NCBI GenBank assembly: GCA_002783405.1
Contig: PFGG01000061.1
Location: 1-58,783, forward strand
Length of the DNA: 58,783 nt
Source of the DNA: a bacterium (Candidatus Blackallbacteria) CG13_big_fil_rev_8_21_14_2_50_49_14
GTDB taxonomy: Bacteria > Cyanobacteriota > Sericytochromatia > UBA7694
Direction of reading: 5' to 3'
In this document: positions 43,091 through 50,563 of the stretch, in pieces
Position numbering within the stretch: the stretch's first letter is position 1
Layout of the letters: each line of letters begins with the position of its first letter
Made by a program: the position numbers and the translations under genes
The notes under the pieces: model-generated
What the model was told of the DNA's origin: nothing
The model's input: the letters and a program-made list of their open reading frames with translations, nothing else
Databases searched by the model: none

Positions 43091-43804
43091 ATGGCACAGT
43101 TTATTCAAGCCTTTGACCAGGTACTTAGCCCTGAAGAGTCACAGGAATTAATCAAAAAGTTTGAACGCAGCAAAACCAAAGAACCCGGCATTACTGGACA
43201 TGGTTATAATGCAACGGCAAAAGACAGTCTGGATATCAATATCTCATTGGATCCTGCCTGGGAAAAAGAAAATACCTGGATAGTCAACCGTACCTTTCGC
43301 TACCTGGTTCAATATGTCAGAAAATATCCCCATCTGCTAACGGGTGCAGTGGCCATGTCCATTCCCAATCCAGAAGGGGGTACCATGATGATAACCCCTG
43401 AAATCATCGCCATTCTGGATGATGAAACCGTTGAAGCTTTGATTCGTAAAATTTACCATCTGGGCACTATCAATCTCCAGAAATATCAACGCAAACAAGG
43501 GGGATACCACCACTTTCACTCTGAAACCTATCCCTCGATGACTGCGGATCCCGATCAATCGCCCTTACATCGCGTGATGTTGTTTATGTATTATTTAAAC
43601 GATGTACGAGAAGGCGGAGAAACTGAATTTCTCTATCAGAACTTAAAATTCAAGCCTACCCGTGGACAACTTGTTTTTGCCCCTTGCGGCTATACCCATA
43701 CCCATAAAGGGCATATTCCCCTGACCAATGATAAATATATTCTGACTTCCTGGATACTCTTCAGACCCGCCAAAGAAATTTACGCCAATCAACTCAAATC
43801 ATGA
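43091..43804 (+). CDS. 2-oxoglutarate/Fe(II) dioxygenase, prolyl 4-hydroxylase-like
   Basis: 237 aa. The C-terminal beta-helix has YHHFHSE with HxE iron ligands (about 140-146), then YLNDVREGGETEF (typical of P4H-type 2OG-FeII_3 domains), CGYTHTHKGH distal His (about 200) and a Lys (NDKYILTSW) in place to bind 2-oxoglutarate. N-terminal region about 1-75 is a family-specific helical region (FIQAFDQVLSPEES). Likely hydroxylates a protein side chain, perhaps proline. RBS AGAGG; overlaps MOSC gene by four bases. Confidence 0.85.
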   Translation: MAQFIQAFDQVLSPEESQELIKKFERSKTKEPGITGHGYNATAKDSLDINISLDPAWEKENTWIVNRTFRYLVQYVRKYPHLLTGAVAMSIPNPEGGTMMITPEIIAILDDETVEALIRKIYHLGTINLQKYQRKQGGYHHFHSETYPSMTADPDQSPLHRVMLFMYYLNDVREGGETEFLYQNLKFKPTRGQLVFAPCGYTHTHKGHIPLTNDKYILTSWILFRPAKEIYANQLKS

Positions 43805-44649
43805 AGCTTTCGCAAATTTGGATCTACCCGATCAAGTCTCTACAGGGCATTGAACTTCAAGCATCCCGGTTTGAGGCACGGGGATTGCTCTTTGACAGAC
43901 GTTGGATGCTGGTAGATTCCCAAGGCAAATTTTTGAGCCAACGTAAAATTCCGGCCATGGCTTCACTCAAGGTAGAATTGAACGAAGCTTTGCGCGTCTT
44001 CAATCCGCAGGGAAGCTTCATTCAAATTCCCTTCCCACCCTACCCATCTGCCAAGCCAATGCAAGTCAAGATCTGGAATAGCCTGGTACTTGCTGAACAG
44101 CTCTCCGAACAGTTGGATCACTGGTTTTCTGAGCAACTGGGGCAAACGGTCAGTTTGGTTTACCTTCCAGATTCAAGCCTTCGCCCCACCTCAGAGACCT
44201 GGGCCCCAGGAGCAGAAGTCAGCTTTGCAGATGGATACCCTTTTTTATTGACCTCTGAAGCTTCTTTAAACGCTCTTGCTGCTGAAACAGGGGCAAGTTT
44301 AAATCAACGTTTGTTTCGCCCCAATCTGGTAGTCAAAGGCAATCTGGCCTGGGAAGAAAATGCGTGGGGCTTTCTCAAGATTGGAGATTATAAATTTCAG
44401 GCTGTTAAACCCTGTACCCGCTGTGTCATGATTACTCAAAATCCTGAGACGGGCAAAAGCGAGCACCCCCAGTTACTAAAGCAATTACAGACGCAAATCA
44501 GCTGGCAAAATCAAGCGATATTTGGCGAAAACCTGATCGCGCATGAGCCCCAGGGGCATCTGAAAATTGGCGATGCCATTAAGCCCATCGCTTCAAAAGC
44601 GCCTTCGCTGATTCCAGACCAGAAACTGCGGCACCTTCCACAGGATTAA
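43801..44649 (+). CDS. MOSC-domain protein (YcbX / mARC-like)
   Basis: 282 aa. N-terminal MOSC_N beta-barrel (about 1-115: IWIYPIKSLQGIEL, GLLFDRRWMLVDSQGKFLSQR) and C-terminal MOSC (about 140-270) with RLFRPNLVVKG and the Cys molybdenum ligand in VKPCTRCVM (about 202-210). mARC/YcbX proteins carry molybdenum cofactor and reduce N-hydroxylated compounds. It shares 71 bases at the 3' end with the converging oxidase gene. Start overlaps the dioxygenase stop. Confidence 0.88.
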   Translation: MKLSQIWIYPIKSLQGIELQASRFEARGLLFDRRWMLVDSQGKFLSQRKIPAMASLKVELNEALRVFNPQGSFIQIPFPPYPSAKPMQVKIWNSLVLAEQLSEQLDHWFSEQLGQTVSLVYLPDSSLRPTSETWAPGAEVSFADGYPFLLTSEASLNALAAETGASLNQRLFRPNLVVKGNLAWEENAWGFLKIGDYKFQAVKPCTRCVMITQNPETGKSEHPQLLKQLQTQISWQNQAIFGENLIAHEPQGHLKIGDAIKPIASKAPSLIPDQKLRHLPQD

Positions 44650-45568
44650 AGGGGTCGCCAAAGGCATCCCCAGCCAGATAAAGTGGCAAGGGGTGATTTA
44701 ACTCAAAATAATTTTCCTGCAGCGGGTTTTGAACCTGGGCAAAACGCCACTTGTGCACATCTAAGGCGACATAATTTACAGAATTATATTTCTGGGCAGC
44801 CTCCCAAAGCTTCAAACCCACAGCCTCTTTTTCCTCCTTCCAATGGCTGCGACTGAAGTGAGCTGTGGCTTGAATGGTCAGTGCTGGCACGGGTGAAATG
44901 CCCTTGGCCTGGTTATCTGCAATCCAAGCAATCGGGCTCATTGGATCTTTTTGCGACAGAGCCCCTGGAGAGGGCAAAGTACTGGGTGCTTCTAATTCAG
45001 CCATGACCACAATGCAGGGATCAAACTTGACGGCTTTTAAGCGCTGCAATATTTCTTCTTCTGGTTCAATTCCAGATTTATTTAAAAGTGTCAGAGACTG
45101 CGGCAGCGGGGGCGATAAAATCACAGCATCGGCCTGCCAGCTTCCCCCAGATTCAGATTGAAGTATCCATTCTGAATCCTTTGCTTGCAAAGAGACTATA
45201 TTCTCTTCTAAACAAATCTCAAGCGGTTCGGCTAATTTTTGTGCAATCGAAGCCATGCCCTGGCTGCCAAAAAAACGCAAATAGCCATCCATATTCAAAA
45301 TTTTGTCACCATTTAAAAAGCCGCGCCCCCACTCCTTCACCAAGCCCTGATCCTGCAAATCTTCAATCACGACGCGAAAAAACATTCCATGCACAGTGAG
45401 ATACTGAGCCCCATGATCAAAAACAGCCTCGCCCACTCTGCGCGTGGCCATGCGTCCACCAAAACCTTTCGATTTTTCAATCACTTTGACTGCAACACCC
45501 TTCTTCTGTAAGCGTCGCGCAGCGATAATTCCAGAAATTCCGGCCCCAACAACCACACAGCTCCTCAT
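44579..45568 (-). CDS. Renalase-like FAD-dependent oxidoreductase
   Basis: 329 aa. FAD GxGxxG loop VVGAGISGIIAA (about 6-17), EKSKGFGGRMATRR (about 31-44), the FDHGAQYLTV strand, and LAGDAFGDPFNPVEGAAVSG near the C-terminus are the blocks of the amine-oxidase/renalase family. The substrate is unknown (renalases oxidise isomeric NAD(P)H forms). Its tail overlaps the MOSC gene tail by 71 bases, and its start overlaps the WD40 gene stop by four bases. Confidence 0.85.
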   Translation of the reverse strand: MRSCVVVGAGISGIIAARRLQKKGVAVKVIEKSKGFGGRMATRRVGEAVFDHGAQYLTVHGMFFRVVIEDLQDQGLVKEWGRGFLNGDKILNMDGYLRFFGSQGMASIAQKLAEPLEICLEENIVSLQAKDSEWILQSESGGSWQADAVILSPPLPQSLTLLNKSGIEPEEEILQRLKAVKFDPCIVVMAELEAPSTLPSPGALSQKDPMSPIAWIADNQAKGISPVPALTIQATAHFSRSHWKEEKEAVGLKLWEAAQKYNSVNYVALDVHKWRFAQVQNPLQENYFELNHPLPLYLAGDAFGDPFNPVEGAAVSGLESAKALLKRWA

Positions 45569-47001
45569 GGTTTTTCACCTTTCACTTCGGGCAAAGGATA
45601 AGCAAGTGTCAGATCAATACTCAGGTTTTGAAGTATGGGCTTGGATAAATTGGCTGCCTGCATAGAGACTTGGATATTCAAAACCTTATCAGCAAATTTT
45701 TTCGGAATAAACACGGGTAAAACCAAAGGAACTTGTTCACCCATTGCCAATTCCTCAAGTTGATACGCTGTACTTTCCCCTTGAAAAAGGGCCTGTTCAG
45801 AATTCAGTTTGAGATCAATTTTGAGGTTTTTCAGCGGGGAAGTCCCTTCGTTCTCAAGCGCCAAGACAATTTCTATCAGCTCACCCGGCTCAATGCGATG
45901 ATTGTGATTCCCGTTTGAATTGTCTTTGGCATCATCGTCAATGCCGACTAAACGCAAGGATAAAGCAGGATTGAACCAATTGGCGATGGCCCGAGCAGAA
46001 GCACTTCCCATCGCGGGTGCAGAGCCGGGTTGAATATTTTCCCAAATACGGATGTCTGGGTCATTGTGACCACTTGCCAAGAGCGGTTGAACCGGGTTGA
46101 AACTTAAAGCATAGGTCTTAGCAGGAATTCCATAGAGAGACTGGGTATTGACCCCCTGCGGAACCGTCCAAAAACGTAGGGATTGATCTCCCAAACTGCC
46201 ACTGCTCAGAAAGCGACCATCGGGGCTAAACGCCAAAGTCCAGATAGGTTGAGAATGGCCGGCAAATTTTGAAATCGTTTTTTTTTCGTGCATATCCCAG
46301 AGCCGAATCATTCGATCTTCCCCAGCACTGGCAAGATATTTTCCATCAGGGCTGAAACTTAAGGCGTAAACTTCCTTCAAATGCCCTGGCAAAACAGGCC
46401 CAGCTTCCCCAGAGAGCGCATCCCACATCCGAATCGCAGTATCATCATAGGCACTCGAAACAAGATATTTTCCATCGGGACTATAGGTCAAAGCAGCAAT
46501 GCCACCCGATTGGGGGGCTAAGGTTTTAAGATTTTTCCAATCGGATAATTGATGAATCAGGATACGGCCATCGAGCCCGCCACTGGCCAGTTGTTTGCCA
46601 TCGGGGCTAAAAACCAGACTGAGTACGCCCTTGGTATGCTCCATGGAGGAAAAGAGATTCGCTCCCGTAATCAGATCCCAGATTTGAACGCGACGATCCA
46701 AGCCAGCAGTAGCTAACCATCTTCCATCCGGGCTGAAGGCCACTGCAGAAATCCAATTGGCATGACCTGCCAGCTCATGCAGCAAACTCCAATTTTTGGT
46801 TTCCCAAATCCGAGTCGTGCCATCAAAACTGCCTGAAGCGAGATAATTTCCATCTGGACTAAAGGCGACACTGAAAATTTCGTGCTTATGTCCAGATAAT
46901 TTGCCCTCGCCCGGAACCGACTGTGCGGGCACCCAAAGGGCTTGGGCCGGCCCCGTCCAGAGCAAAAGCCCAACAAGTGCGGCAAGATAGCGCTTCAACA
47001 C
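45565..47001 (-). CDS. Secreted WD40 beta-propeller protein
   Basis: 478 aa. Signal peptide about 1-21 (GLLLWTGPAQA). Seven WD40 repeats (about 35-325), each with a SPDGxxLAS turn and a terminal W-D/E/T, close one seven-bladed propeller; repeat 7 is degenerate (NPVQPLLAS). The C-terminal about 330-478 is a beta-sandwich resembling CARDB/DUF11-type domains (GELIEIVLALENEGTSPL). It likely serves as a periplasmic or surface binding platform. Translated immediately before the renalase-like gene. Confidence 0.9.
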   Translation of the reverse strand: MLKRYLAALVGLLLWTGPAQALWVPAQSVPGEGKLSGHKHEIFSVAFSPDGNYLASGSFDGTTRIWETKNWSLLHELAGHANWISAVAFSPDGRWLATAGLDRRVQIWDLITGANLFSSMEHTKGVLSLVFSPDGKQLASGGLDGRILIHQLSDWKNLKTLAPQSGGIAALTYSPDGKYLVSSAYDDTAIRMWDALSGEAGPVLPGHLKEVYALSFSPDGKYLASAGEDRMIRLWDMHEKKTISKFAGHSQPIWTLAFSPDGRFLSSGSLGDQSLRFWTVPQGVNTQSLYGIPAKTYALSFNPVQPLLASGHNDPDIRIWENIQPGSAPAMGSASARAIANWFNPALSLRLVGIDDDAKDNSNGNHNHRIEPGELIEIVLALENEGTSPLKNLKIDLKLNSEQALFQGESTAYQLEELAMGEQVPLVLPVFIPKKFADKVLNIQVSMQAANLSKPILQNLSIDLTLAYPLPEVKGEKP

Positions 47002-47044
47002 TTGATGTTCCTCTCCGTCAATTTTTAATCATTGTACCCCAGGT

Positions 47045-48325
47045 TTAATGAGGTTCGTGGACGGCATTGGGTTCATCACTGCTGGGAAAAGCCTGGTAAA
47101 AAAGCAAGGGGGGGCCAGAAATACTCCCCACGTCATGAGAAACAGGAGAAAGATCAGACACAGTGCGGGTTTGTTTTTGTGCATCAATTAAACGTTGGGT
47201 GGCCAAATCATAATTTTGATAGGCCTCGTTGCCAAGGTAATGCATTTCACTCTTCAATAAATCCATGGCCACCAAAAAAACATGGGGTCCAGTAAAATCG
47301 ATTTTATCGTAATCTGCCTCTTTGGGACGGCCGGCCTGAACCATGCGACGGTTATATTCATGTGCAATAACGCCATGCCCAGAAATAAACTGAAAGATTG
47401 ATTCCGCTGTTTTCAAACTCTCTGATTGAATACCTGGAATATTCCGCGAGATCAGGTGTAAAAGCTGCCAATTTCGAGGAATTCCACCATTCGACTGCAC
47501 ATCCAATGCTTTCAGATTCTGGCTTAAATAAGCATGAATCTTCAGCAAATCGTCCCAAGCTGCAGACTCACGAATTTCTTGAAACTGCTTGAGAACTCCC
47601 CGTTCCTTCAGAACAAGAATTAAAAAATTATGTAATTTTTCTCTTTGGCTAGAATTCTGATAAAAGGTAGTGAAATCAGGACTTTCAATTTCAATCCCAA
47701 TTGCTCCACGTCCATCATATTTATTATCATCCCAAGCATCCCCTGTGGGATAAGCTGTCACACGCGGAATATCTCCGCCATGGCTTAAATCCCCACGGGT
47801 CATCTTGACCAATTGCGCTTGAGCCCCACTCTCTGTCTGGGCAATATTGCCTGTCAAAAAATAGTTTGAAACATTTTTATAGGCATGCGGACGTTCAACG
47901 ACTCTGCCACGTTGCATGCGACGCAAAAAAGCAGAAAGTGTATAGAGGGGAATATCTGTTCGTTTATTGGCTGTCCAGTGCAAAACAACTTGTGTCGGAG
48001 GTTTTTTCTCATTCAGATCAAAACTTTGGCGAAAAGGATAGTGAAAGTTTTCTACAAAATGTTGATAGGCTTGGGGAGAAAAAATATGAAAACGCTCATT
48101 GACCTTTTGCAAATGGGGAAGCAAATCCTTAAACCCAATCACACCGGCTTCTCGTTCAGCATCATTCACTCCCACCACCTTCGAGGGAATCAAACGAAAA
48201 TTGGATTCCTGCTTTGCGCTGGCACTTAACCAGTTTTCAGTGTCTTCATGCGCTGAAGCAGGTAAAGTGCTTCCCAAAGTACTTATGGCCAATACCATAC
48301 TCAGAATAATTTTCGCTTGACACAT
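47045..48325 (-). CDS. Secreted N-acetylmuramoyl-L-alanine amidase-like protein
   Basis: 426 aa with a signal peptide (about 1-25, ending ASA-HE). The amidase_2/PGRP-type domain (about 110-300) shows VVLHWTANK with the first zinc His, a YFLTG strand, DLSHGGDI and GAIGIEIES, the region holding the remaining ligands. It should cleave the MurNAc-L-Ala bond in the periplasm. The C-terminal 120 residues (HEYNRRM..., KSEMHYLG) are not recognised. Ribosome site weak, so the exact start is less certain. Confidence 0.75.
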   Translation of the reverse strand: MCQAKIILSMVLAISTLGSTLPASAHEDTENWLSASAKQESNFRLIPSKVVGVNDAEREAGVIGFKDLLPHLQKVNERFHIFSPQAYQHFVENFHYPFRQSFDLNEKKPPTQVVLHWTANKRTDIPLYTLSAFLRRMQRGRVVERPHAYKNVSNYFLTGNIAQTESGAQAQLVKMTRGDLSHGGDIPRVTAYPTGDAWDDNKYDGRGAIGIEIESPDFTTFYQNSSQREKLHNFLILVLKERGVLKQFQEIRESAAWDDLLKIHAYLSQNLKALDVQSNGGIPRNWQLLHLISRNIPGIQSESLKTAESIFQFISGHGVIAHEYNRRMVQAGRPKEADYDKIDFTGPHVFLVAMDLLKSEMHYLGNEAYQNYDLATQRLIDAQKQTRTVSDLSPVSHDVGSISGPPLLFYQAFPSSDEPNAVHEPH

Positions 48326-48515
48326 AGGCAGATTCTCACTTTGCAGCTCATTTTCAAGGGAAAAATTAAATTTTGATAAATAACCCTATCTTAAGAATAT
48401 AACAAATAGCTTGATTTTGAATATGTGATCGTCAATGTATGTGGATAAAACGCACTATTGAGTGGATTTTTGCGCGCCGAAAGTGCCACAATAGATGAAA
48501 AGTCAGGAATGGGGA

Positions 48516-49478
48516 ATGCACGGCTTGAGCACTAATAAACTTTGTCTTCTGGGACTGAGTCTCTTCAGTCTTGCCAGTTGCCTGGATCCTGTGATTGAAA
48601 ACCAACCGCTAACTGCAGAGCCCATTTCAGCAAGTTCAGCCACACTCGTTCCGCAAGCAGCGGGAACAAAAGTTCAACTGACCGGCATTGTCAAAAACGC
48701 GAAAACGCAAGCCTTGCTTGCGGGTGTCAAGGTCCGTCTGAATACGCTTGAAACCCAAACCGATCAAACAGGATTTTTTGCTTTTGAAAACCTTGAAATC
48801 GGCGAAATGAAATTGATTGCTGAAGCACCAGGCTACCAACCTCAGGCAGTGACGGTTGCCCTGAAATCGTCAAAACAGGTTCAGGATCTCGCCCTGGAAG
48901 CCCAGCCACTTCCAAACGGTGAAAATCCATCTACCCTCACGCCACAAGCCTCCAGCACCCCCTATTTTTTACCTCCAGACACGCTCTCCTCACCCAGCCC
49001 CACCCCAGTCCCTGACGCGACTCTCCAGCCTCAAGCCTCAGGCCTCCCCTCGCCCACTCCTGAAGCAACAGTTTCAGCCACTCCCCTCCCCACCCCCAGC
49101 CCAACGGCCACCCCCCTGTATGATCCTGCTCTGGATGAAGCAAAAGGTACCGATATCTTTCTCAAACGCAAACCCACGGGCATTGAGCTCAATTTCATGT
49201 TGTTTAAATTAAGTGGCGCACCGATCGTCTGGAATTGGGGAGTGGTCCAGGTAGAGTATTATCTGGCACAATCTGTAATAACAAATGGCAGCAGTGCAGC
49301 AGGTGAACTGATCACTTCTGGCAAATCTGTGCTCACACAAAGCAATGAACCTTTTACCGTACCCTTGGATTCTCAACGCCAGGCCCTCATAGGTGAAACG
49401 GTCTTTATAAACTATACCCTCACCCTCCCAAACACCCAGCAATTAAGCTATCAAAAAGAAGTCAAAGTAAACCTCTGA
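48516..49478 (+). CDS. Lipoprotein with carboxypeptidase-regulatory-like domain and Pro-rich linker
   Basis: 320 aa from ATG 48516 (AGGA nine bases upstream); a longer start at 48495 is possible. Lipobox LASC (Cys22). Residues about 55-125 are a carboxypeptidase-regulatory-like beta-sandwich (TGIVKNAKTQALLAGVKVRLN, GFFAFENLEIGEMKLIAEAPGY). A Pro/Thr/Ser-rich linker (about 130-205) then joins a C-terminal domain (about 215-320). A surface-exposed structural or binding protein; ligand unknown. Followed at once by a strong terminator. Confidence 0.75.
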   Translation: MHGLSTNKLCLLGLSLFSLASCLDPVIENQPLTAEPISASSATLVPQAAGTKVQLTGIVKNAKTQALLAGVKVRLNTLETQTDQTGFFAFENLEIGEMKLIAEAPGYQPQAVTVALKSSKQVQDLALEAQPLPNGENPSTLTPQASSTPYFLPPDTLSSPSPTPVPDATLQPQASGLPSPTPEATVSATPLPTPSPTATPLYDPALDEAKGTDIFLKRKPTGIELNFMLFKLSGAPIVWNWGVVQVEYYLAQSVITNGSSAAGELITSGKSVLTQSNEPFTVPLDSQRQALIGETVFINYTLTLPNTQQLSYQKEVKVNL

Positions 49479-49504
49479 GGCTCAATAAAATCTGAGCGCC
49501 AATA

Positions 49505-49538
49505 AAAAAGGCCAGTTGAAAATTCAACTGGCCTTTTT
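49505..49538. terminator. Strong bidirectional terminator
   Basis: AAAAAGGCCAGTTGAA (49505-49520) is followed by AA and TTCAACTGGCCTTTTT (49523-49538), a perfect 16-base inverted repeat flanked by A- and T-runs. It can stop both the plus-strand lipoprotein gene (stop at 49478) and the minus-strand LPP20 gene (stop at 49550). Confidence 0.93.
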
Positions 49539-49549
49539 ATCAAAGTATA

Positions 49550-50467
49550 CTAATCGATTACGAAAATCACTTTCGATTCACTTAAAAAGGATTTCCGGCT
49601 GTCTGCCTGAAGCAATAGCTGAGCATTTTGGCTGGAAAGAACAGCATCTACACGGGTCTTGCCACCTGCTTGATTGGCACGAATCACCAAGGGATTCTTA
49701 CCTACACGGCTGCTGGATTTGGCTTCACTCATTGAACGCATATAGCCAACAATGCCAATGTTTACAACCATGTCGGGGTCAATCGGACGATCTCCGATAT
49801 ACACTTCTTTGCCATTTGCATCCATAATCATGGGGCTCATACCAGGGGCCACGCCCAAACCTTTGCAATCGATAATCACGCCGGTATAGCCTGTGCCACT
49901 ATAATCTGGGGTACTGGGTTCTATCGGGGGCTCAGGGGTTCTCACCACGGTCGGTTCAGGCGTTTTGGCGGGTGTGGGGTGGTTGACTTGGTGATCTTTT
50001 AATACGGTGGGCTGAACCACAGAAGACAGGCTGTTGCGGCCATACATGCCCAACATCATATCCACTTCAACGCTTCCGTCAGACAGATACCGGGTATCGC
50101 CAATTTTTGCGCCTTTGATCAAAGCAGAAACCTGGGTGCGAATCGTATCGCTTTCAGTTACAAAATCTTTTACGATGGTTTCAGAATCTACACGTACCCC
50201 ATTTATCAACTCGGCTAACTGTCTGTAACCATCAGCGACAGCAGCACGACGTGCCATCAATCTTTTTTGGGCAGCACTGCCTTTGGCAGGGGGAGCCCCC
50301 GAACCCGTAACCTTCATGGAGCCATTGGTCCAATCAATCGTGCCTGCCCCCATGGTTTGAATGGCCTGGGCCTGAACAGGTTGCGTGAGCGAAAGTGAAT
50401 AACTTAAACTACCCGTTGCCAGGGCAGTGGCCAACATCAGTCTGACCAGGAATTTTGAATTTTTCAC
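49550..50467 (-). CDS. LPP20-family secreted protein
   Basis: 305 aa. Signal peptide about 1-32 (ending VQAQA). Residues about 45-150 match LPP20: GSAAQKRLMARRAAVADGYRQLAELINGV, then RVDSETIVKDF and SVEVDMMLGMYG. A Pro-rich linker (about 160-190) leads to a second domain (about 195-305) with DANGKEVYIG and VVRTPE-type turns. LPP20 members are outer-membrane or flagellar-associated lipoproteins in other phyla; no lipobox is seen here. Function unassigned. Confidence 0.8.
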   Translation of the reverse strand: MKNSKFLVRLMLATALATGSLSYSLSLTQPVQAQAIQTMGAGTIDWTNGSMKVTGSGAPPAKGSAAQKRLMARRAAVADGYRQLAELINGVRVDSETIVKDFVTESDTIRTQVSALIKGAKIGDTRYLSDGSVEVDMMLGMYGRNSLSSVVQPTVLKDHQVNHPTPAKTPEPTVVRTPEPPIEPSTPDYSGTGYTGVIIDCKGLGVAPGMSPMIMDANGKEVYIGDRPIDPDMVVNIGIVGYMRSMSEAKSSSRVGKNPLVIRANQAGGKTRVDAVLSSQNAQLLLQADSRKSFLSESKVIFVID

Positions 50468-50563
50468 AGATTTTGCCTCCTCGATATAGCTTTCGTAAGT
50501 GTTAATTTCATCACTTTAATACAAAAGATGAATTCGTGCGAATAAAAGTTCCCAAACGCTCAT

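Noticed and set aside
45565-47001. Repeated DNA within the WD40 gene as a possible mobile or phase-variable repeat
   Set aside because: The repeats are diverged protein repeats of about 40 codons, without flanking inverted or direct DNA repeats.
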